Shown here one piece after another: positions 51,354-60,702 of a DNA stretch of 64,000 bases; position 1 is the stretch's first letter, and every line of letters begins with the position of its first letter. A program made the translations under genes and the position numbers. The stretch is from contig NZ_JAPDOB010000002.1 in assembly GCF_026013565.1 (NCBI RefSeq), positions 620,001 to 684,000 of the forward strand. Reading direction: 5' to 3'. Origin of the DNA: Sphingomonas arvum (GTDB lineage Bacteria; Pseudomonadota; Alphaproteobacteria; Sphingomonadales; Sphingomonadaceae). The notes beneath the pieces are model-generated. The model saw only the letters and a program-made list of their open reading frames with translations, was not told the DNA's origin and made no database searches.

Positions 51354-52544
51354 TTAGATCGCTTGCGCGGCGGCCCAGCCGCTGGCCCATGCCCACTGGA
51401 AGTTGTAGCCGCCGAGCCAGCCGGTGACGTCCACCGCCTCGCCCACGGCGAACAGGCCCGGAACCTTGCGCGCCGCCATGGTCCGGGAGGACAGGCCATC
51501 CGTGGCGATCCCGCCGGCGGTGACCTCGGCTTTGGCGTAGCCTTCGCTGCCACTAGGGTTGAAGCGCCAGTCGGCCAGGCGGCGTTCAGCGTCGGACAGG
51601 ATGCGGTCTGGCGTATTGGCCAGCTCGGCCGTGAGCCCAATACGCTCGGTTAGGGTCTCGGCAAGGCGCCCGGGTAGTCGGCGGTCGAGTAAGCTGGCGA
51701 GGCGCGCACGCGGCTGCTCGCGCTTGGCGGCGAGCAGCCAGCCAGGTGCCTCCTGCGGCAGGAAGTCGACGGCGACCTCGCGCCCGCGCCGCCAGTAGCT
51801 CGACACCTGCAGGATCGCTGGGCCGCTCATCCCGCGGTGGGTAAACAGGGCGGCTTCGCGGAAGCCGGCACCAGCGCAGCGCGCCTCGACCGGAGCGGCG
51901 ACCCCCGACAGGCTGCGGAACAGCGCTTCGTCTCCGCCGAGGGTCAGCGGCACAAGGGCGGGACGGGGTTCGACCACCTTGAGCCCAAACTGGCGGGCGA
52001 TGTCGTACGCGAAGCCCGTGGCGCCTAGCTTGGGAATGGAGGGGCCGCCCGTGGCGATGACCAGGGCCGGCGCCTCGGCCACGATCTCGCCGGCGGCGAC
52101 CCGGAAGCGGCCGTCGGCATGGTCCACTGAACTGACGGGCGCGCCGAAGCGGAAGCTCACGTCGCCCTTGGCACATTCGGCCATTAGCATGGCGACGATC
52201 TGCCGCGCGGATCCGTCGCAGAACAGCTGGCCGAGCGTCTTCTCGTGCCAGGCGATGCCGTGCGCCTCGACCAGCGCAAGGAAGTCGTGCGCGGTGTAGC
52301 GCTTGAGCGCTGACACGGCGAAGTGCGGGTTGGCCGACAGGTAGCGATCGGGCGCGGTGCCGAGGTTGGTGAAGTTGCAGCGCCCGCCGCCGGAAATCAG
52401 GATCTTGCGGCCTGGCTCGTCATTGTGGTCGATCACCAGCACACGCCGGCCACGCTGTCCCGCGACACCGGCGCACATCAGGCCGGCGCCGCCGGCGCCG
52501 AGCACGATCGCGTCGAAAAAGGAGGGACTGTCCACTTTGTCCAC
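51354..52544 (-). CDS. HI0933-family flavoprotein (YhiN-like oxidoreductase)
   Basis: 396 aa. FAD-binding dinucleotide fold [20 protein letters not shown] and the family-specific [10 protein letters not shown], then [14 protein letters not shown]. The C-terminal [20 protein letters not shown], with the second FAD contact, is the hallmark of HI0933/BaiN-like proteins. The reaction is not established for most members. The start is GTG at 52544 or 52535; the rplA terminator stands just upstream, so it needs its own promoter or read-through. Confidence 0.88.
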   Translation of the reverse strand: MDKVDSPSFFDAIVLGAGGAGLMCAGVAGQRGRRVLVIDHNDEPGRKILISGGGRCNFTNLGTAPDRYLSANPHFAVSALKRYTAHDFLALVEAHGIAWHEKTLGQLFCDGSARQIVAMLMAECAKGDVSFRFGAPVSSVDHADGRFRVAAGEIVAEAPALVIATGGPSIPKLGATGFAYDIARQFGLKVVEPRPALVPLTLGGDEALFRSLSGVAAPVEARCAGAGFREAALFTHRGMSGPAILQVSSYWRRGREVAVDFLPQEAPGWLLAAKREQPRARLASLLDRRLPGRLAETLTERIGLTAELANTPDRILSDAERRLADWRFNPSGSEGYAKAEVTAGGIATDGLSSRTMAARKVPGLFAVGEAVDVTGWLGGYNFQWAWASGWAAAQAI

Positions 52545-52550
52545 TTCAAC

Positions 52551-52579
52551 AAAAAGGCCGGGGCGTCGCCGCCCCGGCC
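52551..52579 (-). terminator. Intrinsic terminator of rplKA
   Basis: On the minus strand GGCCGGGGCG pairs perfectly with CGCCCCGGCC around GCGA and is followed by TTTTT (plus A run 52551-52555). It lies 28 bases after the rplA stop, showing that the L11-L1 pair is a separate transcription unit here. Confidence 0.93.
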
Positions 52580-52606
52580 CTCATGCGGCCAGTGCCGGAA
52601 GGCGGC

Positions 52607-53305
52607 TTACGCCCCAGCAACTTCCTCCAGCGCGACCTTTACGCCCGGGCCCATGCTCGAGCTGACGGCGGCCTTCTTGAGATACTTGCCCTTGGCGCCC
52701 GCGGGCTTGGCGCGGACGATGGCGTCGACAAACGCATCGAAGTTCGCGCGCAGGTCGGCGGCGTCGAAGCTGGCCTTGCCGATGCCGGCGTGGATGATGC
52801 CCGCCTTCTCGACGCGGAACTCGATCTGGCCGGCCTTGGCGTCCGTCACCGCCTTGGTGACGTCCATGGTGACGGTGCCAAGCTTCGGGTTCGGCATCAG
52901 GCCCTTGGGGCCAAGCACCTTACCGAGGCGACCGACGACGCCCATCATGTCGGGGGTGGCGATTACGCGATCGAAGTCGATCTGGCCGCCCTGGATGGTC
53001 TCCATTAGGTCCTCGGCCCCGACCACGTCCGCACCGGCGGCAGTGGCTTCGTCGGCCTTCGCGCCTTTGGCGAACACCGCCACGCGGACGGTCTTGCCAG
53101 TGCCCTTGGGCAGGTTGACGACGCCACGGACCATCTGGTCGGCGTGACGGGGGTCGACGCCCAGGTTCAGCGCGATTTCGACCGTCTCGTCGAACTTGGA
53201 GGTGGCGAGGGTCTTCACCAGGCCCAGCGCCTCGTCGACGCCGTACAGCTTCTCACGGTCGACCGAACCGGCCTGGGACTTCTGCTTCTTGGTCAGCTTG
53301 GCCAT
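52607..53305 (-). CDS. rplA: 50S ribosomal protein L1
   Basis: 232 aa. Typical L1 segments: [63 protein letters not shown]-type loop, and [19 protein letters not shown]. It binds the 23S L1 stalk and in most bacteria represses its own operon. Two bases separate it from rplK. It is followed by a terminator instead of rplJ. Confidence 0.98.
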   Translation of the reverse strand: MAKLTKKQKSQAGSVDREKLYGVDEALGLVKTLATSKFDETVEIALNLGVDPRHADQMVRGVVNLPKGTGKTVRVAVFAKGAKADEATAAGADVVGAEDLMETIQGGQIDFDRVIATPDMMGVVGRLGKVLGPKGLMPNPKLGTVTMDVTKAVTDAKAGQIEFRVEKAGIIHAGIGKASFDAADLRANFDAFVDAIVRAKPAGAKGKYLKKAAVSSSMGPGVKVALEEVAGA

Positions 53306-53307
53306 GT

Positions 53308-53739
53308 TCAGCCCTCCACAACCTGAAGGCCCATGGCGCGCGCCGAGCCTTCGATGATCTTGGTCGCGGCCTCGACGTCGTTCGCGTTGAGGTCCTTCAT
53401 CTTGGTTTCCGCGATCTCGGCAAGCTGCGAGCGCTTGATGGTGCCCGCGCTGACCTTGCCCGGCTCCTTCGAGCCCGACTTGAGGCCCGCGGCCTTCTTG
53501 ATCAGGAAGCTCGCCGGCGGCGTCTTGGTCGCGAAGGAGAAGGAGCGGTCCGCATAGACGGTGATCACCGTCGGGATCGGCATGCCCTTTTCCATCTCCT
53601 GCGTGGACGCGTTGAACGCCTTGCAGAATTCCATGATGTTGACGCCGCGCTGACCCAGGGCTGGACCGATCGGCGGGGAGGGGTTGGCGGCGCCGGCCGG
53701 CACCTGCAGCTTGATATAGCCGGTAATCTTCTTGGCCAT
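53308..53739 (-). CDS. rplK: 50S ribosomal protein L11
   Basis: 143 aa from ATG 53739 ([20 protein letters not shown]), preceded by a GAGAGTG site. [20 protein letters not shown] is the thiostrepton/GTPase-centre region. The C-terminal rRNA-binding domain ends [14 protein letters not shown]. Normally nusG and secE precede rplK; here a sulfotransferase gene does, 152 bases away. Confidence 0.98.
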   Translation of the reverse strand: MAKKITGYIKLQVPAGAANPSPPIGPALGQRGVNIMEFCKAFNASTQEMEKGMPIPTVITVYADRSFSFATKTPPASFLIKKAAGLKSGSKEPGKVSAGTIKRSQLAEIAETKMKDLNANDVEAATKIIEGSARAMGLQVVEG

Positions 53740-53891
53740 GTCACTCTCGTTTTTGTGGCACCTGGGCTGCAACAGCAGCCAGGCGCGCGCAGTTTAGCGG
53801 TTCAGACGAGCACCGAGGCACTCTCCCGCAGGCTTTTCCAGTGCTGTCTGGAAGGGCGCGCCCTTAGCGGACGAGCACGCCGGGCGCAAGC
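53740..53891 (-). promoter_or_regulatory. rplK leader with stacked dyads
   Basis: Three dyads lie in 152 bases. A 9-bp stem with one bulge, CCTGGGCTGC/GCAGCCAGG around AACA (53761-53783), ends 21 bases before the rplK ATG. TTCCAG/CTGGAA around TGCTGT is at 53836-53853. A perfect 14-base palindrome AAGGGCGCGCCCTT is at 53852-53865. They may include an L1-type leader site, or the 3' end of the sulfotransferase transcript. No T run follows any of them, and I see no convincing promoter boxes. Confidence 0.35.
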
Positions 53892-54878
53892 TCAGGCGGG
53901 GTCGACGGCGAGCCAGTGCGACAGGTCGCGCCCCAGCAGGCCGCCGAGCTTCGCCACGTCCGCGGCGAAGGCGTCGTGCAGTTCCTGCCGCAACGGACGG
54001 CTGACCCGGATCTCGGGCGAAGGCGTGCGGTTCCACTTCAGCAGGCGCTTGCGCACCCGCATCAGCGCGCGGACGGGCGGCGGTGCCGGCTTTTTCGGCT
54101 TGGCCGCGACGCGAGTGCGGAATTTCTCGCCAGCCAGAACGGAGGTGGCCACTGGCGGGCGCTTGAGCAGGCGCTGCAGCCACGGCCAGCGGGTACCGGC
54201 CGCCTCCCGCTTGGGCTTGAAGTCGGTCCGGCCGTCGTGCGGCAGGCCGAGAAAGGCGAGCAGGTCGGCGTAGACCTGCGGCGGGTCGCGGACGAGGTCG
54301 TCGTGCACCACAACGTGGCAGCGCGCGCGTCCAACGGCGGCGAAGAACGCCTCCACCGCATCGCCCAGCCGCCCGGCCATGTCGTAGCGGAGCAGGCGCG
54401 GGTCGAGGCAGCTGCGCGGGATATGCCGCCCGGCCGCTCGCTCCGGCACCAGGCGCCAGGCTTCGGCGAAATCGGCCACGTCCTCGTCGCCGGTCACCAG
54501 GTAGCGCTGGTGCAGCGAGGGGATCAGCTTCAGCGGATCACGCACGCCGATGATGAACCGCGCGTCCGGCCACAGCCGCAGGATCGCCGCCATCTTCTCC
54601 GGCCCATACAGGTAGGAGACGGATCCCTCGGCCAGCCACTCAGCCGAGCGCCAGTGGTCCGGAAAGTAGCGGCCGAGATAGCCGCCCTCGACTGTCGCGC
54701 GGAGCTGTTCGTCATCAAGGCCGTCTAGGTCGTGGATGGCGAAATAATGCGGCTCCTTCGGCCGGGAGAAGGTCACGGCCGGATGGCGCGCCAGATAGTC
54801 GGCCAGGCTGGTGGTGCCGCAGCGCGGCGCCCCAACGATCACCGCCAGGCGCGGCCAGTCGGTCGGCGGCACGCTCAT
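53892..54878 (-). CDS. Sulfotransferase domain protein
   Basis: 328 aa. The PAPS 5'-phosphosulfate loop is GAPRCGTTSLADYLARHP near residue 16 and the 3'-phosphate site is FIIGVRDPLKLIPSLHQRY near residue 110. VVVHDDLVRDPPQVYADLLA and FLGLP fit the Sulfotransfer_1/3 family. A basic C-terminal region follows. It would transfer sulfate from PAPS to an unknown acceptor, perhaps a cell-surface sugar or lipid. It starts 4 bases after the bamB stop on the same strand and may be cotranscribed with it. Confidence 0.88.
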   Translation of the reverse strand: MSVPPTDWPRLAVIVGAPRCGTTSLADYLARHPAVTFSRPKEPHYFAIHDLDGLDDEQLRATVEGGYLGRYFPDHWRSAEWLAEGSVSYLYGPEKMAAILRLWPDARFIIGVRDPLKLIPSLHQRYLVTGDEDVADFAEAWRLVPERAAGRHIPRSCLDPRLLRYDMAGRLGDAVEAFFAAVGRARCHVVVHDDLVRDPPQVYADLLAFLGLPHDGRTDFKPKREAAGTRWPWLQRLLKRPPVATSVLAGEKFRTRVAAKPKKPAPPPVRALMRVRKRLLKWNRTPSPEIRVSRPLRQELHDAFAADVAKLGGLLGRDLSHWLAVDPA

Positions 54879-54882
54879 GCGC

Positions 54883-56202
54883 CTAGCGGAAGGCGTGCAG
54901 GCGCGCGTTGTCGTCCAGGATGTACAGCGTGCTGTTGGCTACCACTGGTGAGAGGTGGACGCCGGCGCCGACATTGGTCTGGCTCTGGAAAGCGCCGGTG
55001 GCCGGGTCGACGTTGATCAGCGCACCATTGGAGCCCGCGACGATCAGCCGCTCGCCGGCCAGAATCGGGCCGACATAGGTGATCGCGCCCTTGCGCGACT
55101 TGGCGTTACGCCAGGCCGGCAGCTGGTTGATCCAGCGGATCTTGCCCGTGTTGCGGGCGATCGCGACCAGCTTGGCGTCGTCCGTGGTGACAAATACCCA
55201 GTCGCCCGCGACCCACGGAGTCGAGATGCCGGCAAGGTTCAGTTCCCAGATGCGCTGACCGGAGAGCAGGTCGATCGCAACCATGCGGCCGCCCTGGCCA
55301 ACCGCGAACACCTGGCCGTTGTCGATCACCGGTGAGGCGTCGATGTCCGACAGGGTGGCGACAGAGGTCGAAATGGAGGTGCGGGCCAGCGCGTCCTGCC
55401 ACACGGTGCGGCCATTCTCAGCGCGGTAGGCGTTGAGCTCGCCCGAGCTGAAGCCAGCGACGACCGTTGACTGGGCGATGGCCGGGGCACCGGTGCCGAA
55501 CACGCCGGCGATCTCCAGCGCGGCCGGGTTGGACCAGTTGGTCGCCCCGTCCGCTGCCTTGAGCGAGAATATCTGGTTGTCCTGGCTCATCACGTAGACC
55601 GTGGTGCCATCCACGGACGGAGCGCCGCGCAGCGGGCCGCCGAGGCGGACCTGCCAGCCGATGCCGCCGTTGCCGGTGTCCAGCGCGGCGACGAAGCCGA
55701 GCCCGTTGGTGGCGAACACGCGGCCATTGGCCACAGCCACGCCGCCGCCAAACAGCGATGCGCCGTTGCCCTTTTCGGTGCCGAATTGGGTCGCCCACAG
55801 CTGGCGACCGCTGGCCGCCTCGAACGCACGCACGGTCGAGGTCGTATCGATGGTGAAGACCTTGCCGTCCGCCACCACTGGAGCCGAGGCGAGCCGCGCC
55901 TGAGGCCGGTCACCGGCGCCAATGCTTGCGGTCCAAGCGTTGCCGAGGGTGGCGCCGAGCGCCAAGTGTCCGAGCGACTTGGCGGGGTTGCCGCCTGGTT
56001 GGGCCCAGTCCGGATTTGCAGCGACGGCCGGAAGCGAAAAGGGCAGGGCGGCGGTCTCGGGGTCAACCGCGATGTCGAGGTCCTGCGTCAGAACCGACAC
56101 CCGATTGCCGACCACGGGCGTCTTGGGCCGCGAGCGGTTGAAGGGGTTGCAGGCGCTCAGCAGCGCGGCTGCGATCATCACCCCGGCGATTCGCTTGTTC
56201 AT
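54883..56202 (-). CDS. bamB: Outer membrane assembly lipoprotein BamB (PQQ-like beta-propeller)
   Basis: 439 aa from ATG 56202 with AGGACAT upstream. Lipoprotein signal GVMIAAALLSACNPF (lipobox LSAC). The rest is an eight-bladed PQQ-type propeller with repeated A-x-D-x-x-x-G-x-x-x-W blades, for example FEAASGRQLWATQFG, LDTGNGGIGWQVRLG and IDLLSGQRIWELNLAG. It is a subunit of the BAM complex on the periplasmic face of the outer membrane. It is preceded by a YfgM-like gene (28 bases), the same neighbour it has in gammaproteobacteria. Confidence 0.92.
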   Translation of the reverse strand: MNKRIAGVMIAAALLSACNPFNRSRPKTPVVGNRVSVLTQDLDIAVDPETAALPFSLPAVAANPDWAQPGGNPAKSLGHLALGATLGNAWTASIGAGDRPQARLASAPVVADGKVFTIDTTSTVRAFEAASGRQLWATQFGTEKGNGASLFGGGVAVANGRVFATNGLGFVAALDTGNGGIGWQVRLGGPLRGAPSVDGTTVYVMSQDNQIFSLKAADGATNWSNPAALEIAGVFGTGAPAIAQSTVVAGFSSGELNAYRAENGRTVWQDALARTSISTSVATLSDIDASPVIDNGQVFAVGQGGRMVAIDLLSGQRIWELNLAGISTPWVAGDWVFVTTDDAKLVAIARNTGKIRWINQLPAWRNAKSRKGAITYVGPILAGERLIVAGSNGALINVDPATGAFQSQTNVGAGVHLSPVVANSTLYILDDNARLHAFR

Positions 56203-56230
56203 TGCTTCGATGTCCTCGAGAAACCTGGCG

Positions 56231-56941
56231 TTACTGGCCTGCCGGCAGGCCGGCCGTCGCATCCACCCCCAGCGAGCCCGCGATCTGCAGCGCTCGCGCC
56301 CGGATCGATCCGGGTACATCCTTGGCGTCGGCGATTCGCCCGAACAGCTGGCCCGCCTGCGCCTTCCGCCCGGCCTTGAGCATGGCCATGGCGGTCAATT
56401 CCCCCGCCGTACCGAACCACGGGCTGTCCGGCGTGGCATAGGGCTGCAGCCGGGCAATGACCTGATCGGGGCCGAGTTGGTCGAACTCCAGCGCGGTCTG
56501 CCGCATCAGCGCCGCGGTCCGCACGGATTGCGGCTGGTCGTCGTCGTTTGCGACTGCCTGGAAGCTCGTCACCGCCTTGGACCGGTCACCGTTCTGCAAG
56601 GCCAGCGCGCCGACGGTGAGCCGGGCGAGGCCGGCCATCTCACCACTCGACTCGGCGGCGATCGCCTGGAGCTTCTGCTCGACGGGCTTGCCGGTGCGGC
56701 CGGTCGAGATGTCATTGAGCACCGCCGCGAACTGCTCGCCCTGCGCGGCCGCCCGTGCCCGCTGCCGCTCCTGCCAGTAAAGGTACGCCGCGGTGGCGAC
56801 CAGAAACAGGACCAGCGCGGCGATCAGCCACTTGCCGAAGCGCTTGAAGAAGTTCTCGGCCTGGCTGCGGCGGAGGTTCTCGTCGACCTCACGAATGAAG
56901 GTCTCGTGCGTTTCACCGGGAGCCAAAGCCAAGGAGTACAA
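56231..56941 (-). CDS. Membrane-anchored tetratricopeptide protein (YfgM-like)
   Basis: 236 aa from TTG 56941; TTG 56932 (LALAPGETH) fits the AGAGG spacing as well and gives 233 aa. A cytosolic segment (ETFIREVDENLRRSQAENFF) leads to one membrane helix (WLIALVLF-type GKWLIAALVLFLVATAAYLYW). Periplasmic TPR-like helices follow (LARLTVGALALQNGDRSKAV). This matches the YfgM/UPF0070 family that accompanies BamB and links the Sec translocon to periplasmic chaperones. Confidence 0.85.
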   Translation of the reverse strand: MYSLALAPGETHETFIREVDENLRRSQAENFFKRFGKWLIAALVLFLVATAAYLYWQERQRARAAAQGEQFAAVLNDISTGRTGKPVEQKLQAIAAESSGEMAGLARLTVGALALQNGDRSKAVTSFQAVANDDDQPQSVRTAALMRQTALEFDQLGPDQVIARLQPYATPDSPWFGTAGELTAMAMLKAGRKAQAGQLFGRIADAKDVPGSIRARALQIAGSLGVDATAGLPAGQ

Positions 56942-57046
56942 CCTCTAGTAAGATCGAGCCACAAGCGGCACCCAGCCCTGGTCCATACGGGATGAACGGG
57001 AGCTTGGCGCGGTGCGTCTAATGCCTTTTGCCGGCCGCGCAAAGCC

Positions 57047-57916
57047 TCACGCTTTGGGGCGGTAGGTCTGGTCGGGGGTTGGAAAGCTGCGGTTGCGGAC
57101 TTCGCCGGCATAGGTCTCGACGGCGCTGCCGATGCGGGTGGCGAGGTCGTCGTAGCGCTTCACGAAGCGCGGCGTGCGCTCGAACAGGCCCAACATGTCC
57201 TCCGTGACCAGCACCTGGCCATCGCATTCGGCCGAGGCGCCGATGCCGATCACCGGCGGTTCGACCGCGCCCGCGATCCCGGTTGCGACGTCTTCCAGCA
57301 CCCCTTCGACCACGATGCAGAAGGCGCCCGCCTGGGCAACCGCGCTGGCGTCCGACTTGATCTTCGCTGCCTCCGCCTGGTTGCGGCCGCGCGCGCCATA
57401 GCCGCCCAGCGCGTTGACCGCCTGGGGAGTGAGGCCGACGTGGCCGATCACCGGAATCCCGCGCTCAGACAGGAAGCGGACGGTCGGCGCCATCGCCTCG
57501 CCGCCCTCCAGCTTCACCGCCGCACAACCGGTCTCCTTCATGACGCGCGAGGCGCTGGCGAAGGCCTGCTCGGGCGAGCCTTCGTAGCTGCCGAACGGCA
57601 TGTCCACGGCGACCAGCGCGTGCCAGCTGCCGCGAACCACGGCCGCGCCATGCGCGCACATCATGTCCAGCGTTACCGGCACGGTTGAGGGCAAGCCGTA
57701 GATCACCTGCCCCAGGCTGTCGCCGACGAGGAGCAGGTCGCAATGCGGATCCAGCAGCTGGGCCATCCGCATGGTGTAGGCGGTCAGCATGACGATCGGC
57801 TGCTCGGTCCGGCCATCGACCTTGCGGCCCTTGAGCCCGGGAACGGTCATGCGCTTGCCCGGCACCGGGGAGGGCGTCGCCCGGCTGGTCGCAGTATCGA
57901 GGGTGAAGGTGCTCAC
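57047..57916 (-). CDS. panB: 3-methyl-2-oxobutanoate hydroxymethyltransferase
   Basis: 289 aa. PanB barrel signature: [40 protein letters not shown] with the metal-binding Asp, [11 protein letters not shown]-type [28 protein letters not shown] and [18 protein letters not shown]. It makes ketopantoate from ketoisovalerate and methylenetetrahydrofolate, the first committed step to pantothenate. panC is not next to it. It is divergent from usg. Confidence 0.96.
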   Translation of the reverse strand: MSTFTLDTATSRATPSPVPGKRMTVPGLKGRKVDGRTEQPIVMLTAYTMRMAQLLDPHCDLLLVGDSLGQVIYGLPSTVPVTLDMMCAHGAAVVRGSWHALVAVDMPFGSYEGSPEQAFASASRVMKETGCAAVKLEGGEAMAPTVRFLSERGIPVIGHVGLTPQAVNALGGYGARGRNQAEAAKIKSDASAVAQAGAFCIVVEGVLEDVATGIAGAVEPPVIGIGASAECDGQVLVTEDMLGLFERTPRFVKRYDDLATRIGSAVETYAGEVRNRSFPTPDQTYRPKA

Positions 57917-58031
57917 GGGCCGGGCGTCCTTGCTGTGGAAGGCGCGGCTATATCGCGGGCAGGCACGGGTGGGAACGGGATCGCAACCATTGGCGTATTA
58001 TCAGGAGCAAGCAGACGAGTCGGAGAGGAGA

Positions 58032-58313
58032 ATGCGCAAGGGTCTGGTTACTCCGGAACTGCAGCTCCAGCTGGAAGGCTATGGGCTGAGCCTGGTCGAA
58101 GTGCACTACTACATGCCCGACCATCCCAGCCTGCTGCAGCTATTTTCGTTCCAGCAGTATGATGTTGCCCCCAGATACCCGGCCCTGCAGCACTTCCTGG
58201 ATCATTGGCGGCGCGAGATCGAGGCCACCATCCACTCCATCCGGATGAACCATCAGGCGCTGATCGGCGCGGGCGAATGGCGGCCGGTGGATACGGAGTG
58301 GCTGATTAACTGA
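58032..58313 (+). CDS. usg: Usg family protein
   Basis: 93 aa from ATG 58032 (GAGAGGAG upstream). It carries the whole Usg pattern: LQLEGYGLSLVEVHYYMPDH, PSLLQLFSFQQYDVAPRYP, LDHWRREIEATIHSIR and EWRPVDTEW. Usg is an alphaproteobacterial protein named from its place at the head of the Caulobacter trpFBA operon; its biochemical role is unknown to me. Here it stands alone, about 9 kb from the anthranilate synthase operon. Confidence 0.9.
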   Translation: MRKGLVTPELQLQLEGYGLSLVEVHYYMPDHPSLLQLFSFQQYDVAPRYPALQHFLDHWRREIEATIHSIRMNHQALIGAGEWRPVDTEWLIN

Positions 58314-58422
58314 GCGGATGATTAGCCGCCCTGTTGCAATAGCTTAACCCAGGTGAGCGCGCGTCTTCGACTTGTCATGGAATGTGCCGACAGTCGAAAC
58401 AAGGAGGCGCTACCGGGGCACT

Positions 58423-58599
58423 ATGACGGACGACATTGCCTACCATCGCAATCGGGCTTCCCGTGAACTGAACCTCGGCCTGGCCTGCGGGTCGCTGGCC
58501 GCCGCGCGAGCGCACCTGCGGCTCAGTTCCCTGCACTTCCAGAAAGCGCGCGACCTGGAGAGCCCGCGGCAAGCCGAACGGCCGCCGTTCGTCCTCTAG
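58423..58599 (+). CDS. Small helical protein, unknown function
   Basis: 58 aa from ATG 58423. It starts MTDDIAYHRNRASRELNLGL and has a second helix AAARAHLRLSSLHFQKARDL. The size and the Y-x-x-RA-x-REL pattern recall the small protein at 49342. AAGGAGG lies 17 bases before the start, farther than ideal. It is convergent with the L,D-transpeptidase gene, 7 bases apart. Confidence 0.55.
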   Translation: MTDDIAYHRNRASRELNLGLACGSLAAARAHLRLSSLHFQKARDLESPRQAERPPFVL

Positions 58600-58606
58600 T
58601 CGGCGG

Positions 58607-59179
58607 TCAGCCCTCGATCACGACCTTGGTGCCAATCTTGGTCAGGCCGTAGAGCTTCTGCGCGAACTTGAGCGGCAAGCGCACGCAGCCGTGGCTCGCC
58701 GGAAAGCCGGGCAGGGCGCCGGCGTGAAACGCGATGCCCTTTTCATCATACATCTGCATGTAGGGCATCGGCGCATTGTCGTAGCGGCGGGAGAAGCCCT
58801 TCACCTGCTTGCGGAAGACGGTCCAGAAGCCCAGCGGCGTCTCGCGGCCCTTTTTGCCGCTGGAGATGGTCGACACGCCGACCAGTTGCTCACCACGATA
58901 GACGTAGAAGGCCTGGGTGAGAAGGTCGATGACCACCTTGGCGTCACCCTCCGGGATGGCCGGGGTCCAACGGAAGTCGCCCGGTCGCAAGGCAAGCGGA
59001 CCGAAGGCGGCCAGTGCATCCTTGTGCGCCTGCGCGGCGAAGCCGTTGGTCCACTTGTACGGCAGCTCGGCGGCTTTGGGCGGTGGCGGCGGCGGCGCGA
59101 GCGGCTGCCGCGGGGCGGTGGAGCAGCTGGCGAGGAGGAACCCGGCGGCGAGCAGGCCGGACCTGAGGATCGTGCGCAT
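58607..59179 (-). CDS. L,D-transpeptidase (YkuD) lipoprotein
   Basis: 190 aa. Lipoprotein signal LLAAGFLLASCST (lipobox LASC) then a Pro-rich linker (PLAPPPPPPK). The YkuD catalytic domain has VVIDLLTQAFYVYRGEQLVG, TPLGFWTVFRKQ, and the active site GIAFHAGALPGFPASHGCVR (HxG then SHGCVR with the nucleophilic Cys). It forms 3-3 peptidoglycan crosslinks or attaches proteins to the wall in the periplasm. Confidence 0.93.
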   Translation of the reverse strand: MRTILRSGLLAAGFLLASCSTAPRQPLAPPPPPPKAAELPYKWTNGFAAQAHKDALAAFGPLALRPGDFRWTPAIPEGDAKVVIDLLTQAFYVYRGEQLVGVSTISSGKKGRETPLGFWTVFRKQVKGFSRRYDNAPMPYMQMYDEKGIAFHAGALPGFPASHGCVRLPLKFAQKLYGLTKIGTKVVIEG

Positions 59180-59253
59180 GGCCGCCGGATGCAGCCGACC
59201 CGCAGGCGTTCGTCAATCCCTTGGTTAACAGCAGGTTAGCGTTAAACCGCGGA

Positions 59254-59823
59254 CTAATGAAGCATATGGAAGTTGCGGAAGATGAGGATGCCGAGATCGG
59301 CCAGGAAGGCGAGCACGACGAAGCCGTGGAAGCGGGCGCTCCGGCTCTGCATGGCGACGATCATCAGGACCGAGCGGACCAGCACGGAGACGAAGTACAG
59401 CCAGCCGAGCCCGACCAGATGGCTCCAGCCCTTGAACGCGCTGTCGAGCAGGTCGAACAGGCTGAAGGCGAGCAGCAGGCCGAACAGCCAGCGTCGGCGG
59501 GAGAAATAATAAGCGCGGTAATCCGCATAGTTGCGCAGCGTGGACGGCACCAGCACGGCGCAGATTAGGTAGAGCAGCACCGCGAAGCTGATCACGAAAA
59601 GGTAGAACTCGAACGTCCAGCCGGGCCGCCGCGACAGACTGAACTGCCACCACCACCAGAACAGGGCATTCAGGAACATCAGCCCGATCCAGGTGCAATG
59701 CACCCAGTAGAGCCGCGGCCGGTCGGGATCCTGGATCAGCTTGGCGACGCCCTGCAGCAGGTGAGTCACCGCCAACCCGATGATCACCGAGGCGAGCACC
59801 ATCACATAGTTGAAGAAGTCCAT
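59254..59823 (-). CDS. Five-helix membrane protein, unknown function
   Basis: 189 aa. Hydrophobic helices include YVMVLASVIIGLAVTHLLQG, WIGLMFLNALFWWWWQF, FYLFVISFAVLLYLICAVLV, WLFGLLLAFSLFDLLDSAF and YFVSVLVRSVLMIVAM. A run of four Trp is distinctive. I recall similar sphingomonad membrane proteins but no function. It lies between the L,D-transpeptidase and an outer-membrane-type gene, same strand. Confidence 0.7.
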   Translation of the reverse strand: MDFFNYVMVLASVIIGLAVTHLLQGVAKLIQDPDRPRLYWVHCTWIGLMFLNALFWWWWQFSLSRRPGWTFEFYLFVISFAVLLYLICAVLVPSTLRNYADYRAYYFSRRRWLFGLLLAFSLFDLLDSAFKGWSHLVGLGWLYFVSVLVRSVLMIVAMQSRSARFHGFVVLAFLADLGILIFRNFHMLH

Positions 59824-59883
59824 GCCCCGCCCCCCGCCCGCAGCTTGGGGCAGGGTGCGGCCGAGTTCAACCGATCGGAAGCG

Positions 59884-60702
59884 TCAGAACCGGTAGGCGA
59901 CGCCGACCGCGGCCTCGACGTCGGGAGTGTCGCGGGTGAGGCCAAGGTCGACCTCGGCGTCGAACTGGAGGTTGTCGGTGGACGGCGGTGCCCAGGCGAG
60001 GGACAGGTCGGCGCTGGCCTCACTGCGGTGCCCGGCCGGGTCGCGGTCGAGGCTGGCCCAGAGCTCGGCCGAACCTTCAACTCCGCCGCCCAGGTCATGG
60101 CTGAGGCTGGCAACGCCGATCCACGCGAGGTGGTGCCCGCGGCCGTCCTCGTCGCCGCGCCAGTCCACTTCCGGGTCGACGGTCATGCTGAGCGCGGCCG
60201 GCAGCTCGAAGGAAACCGGAACGATCAGCCCGCCTTCCCACGCACCGCTGCCGATCCCGTCCTTGCCGAGCGGAGCGCTGACGAACAGCTGGGCCGCCAC
60301 GGAGGTGCCGTCGCCGGCGGGATTGAGGAAATTGTACTTGTAGGCGGCGGTAAGGTCGCCTGCGCCGCGCACCGTGCCCCGCTCGCCGGTGGTCCCGTCA
60401 CGGTCGTGCAGGATGGTGTAGGGCGCGAAGCCCAGTTGCACTTCGCTCCGATCGGTCACCCCCACTCGCACCAGGGTGTCGGCGATGCTGTAGCTGATCG
60501 TCCGGTCCGCGCCGTCCTTGTCCCGGCTGTACGCCACCGCGCCAACTTCGACCACCGCGTGGCCGACATCGGCGATGCACGGCGGCGTATCCTTGCCGGG
60601 CCGGTCGACGCACAATTCGCGCAGTTCCTCGGCGGAAGCCGGCGCGGCGCACAGCAGCGACGCAGTCGCCAGGGACAGGACGCCCCAGCGGAGCAGGATC
60701 AT
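59884..60702 (-). CDS. Outer-membrane beta-barrel-like protein (phenol MetA-pathway transporter family)
   Basis: 272 aa from ATG 60702, which overlaps the guaA stop (ATGA); a GTG two codons earlier is possible. Signal peptide [20 protein letters not shown]. The mature part alternates as a beta barrel and ends VGVAYRF with the terminal Phe of outer membrane proteins. Segments such as [16 protein letters not shown] and [14 protein letters not shown] match the Phenol_MetA_deg transporter-like family. The substrate is unknown. The operon with guaA is unexpected. Confidence 0.78.
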   Translation of the reverse strand: MILLRWGVLSLATASLLCAAPASAEELRELCVDRPGKDTPPCIADVGHAVVEVGAVAYSRDKDGADRTISYSIADTLVRVGVTDRSEVQLGFAPYTILHDRDGTTGERGTVRGAGDLTAAYKYNFLNPAGDGTSVAAQLFVSAPLGKDGIGSGAWEGGLIVPVSFELPAALSMTVDPEVDWRGDEDGRGHHLAWIGVASLSHDLGGGVEGSAELWASLDRDPAGHRSEASADLSLAWAPPSTDNLQFDAEVDLGLTRDTPDVEAAVGVAYRF

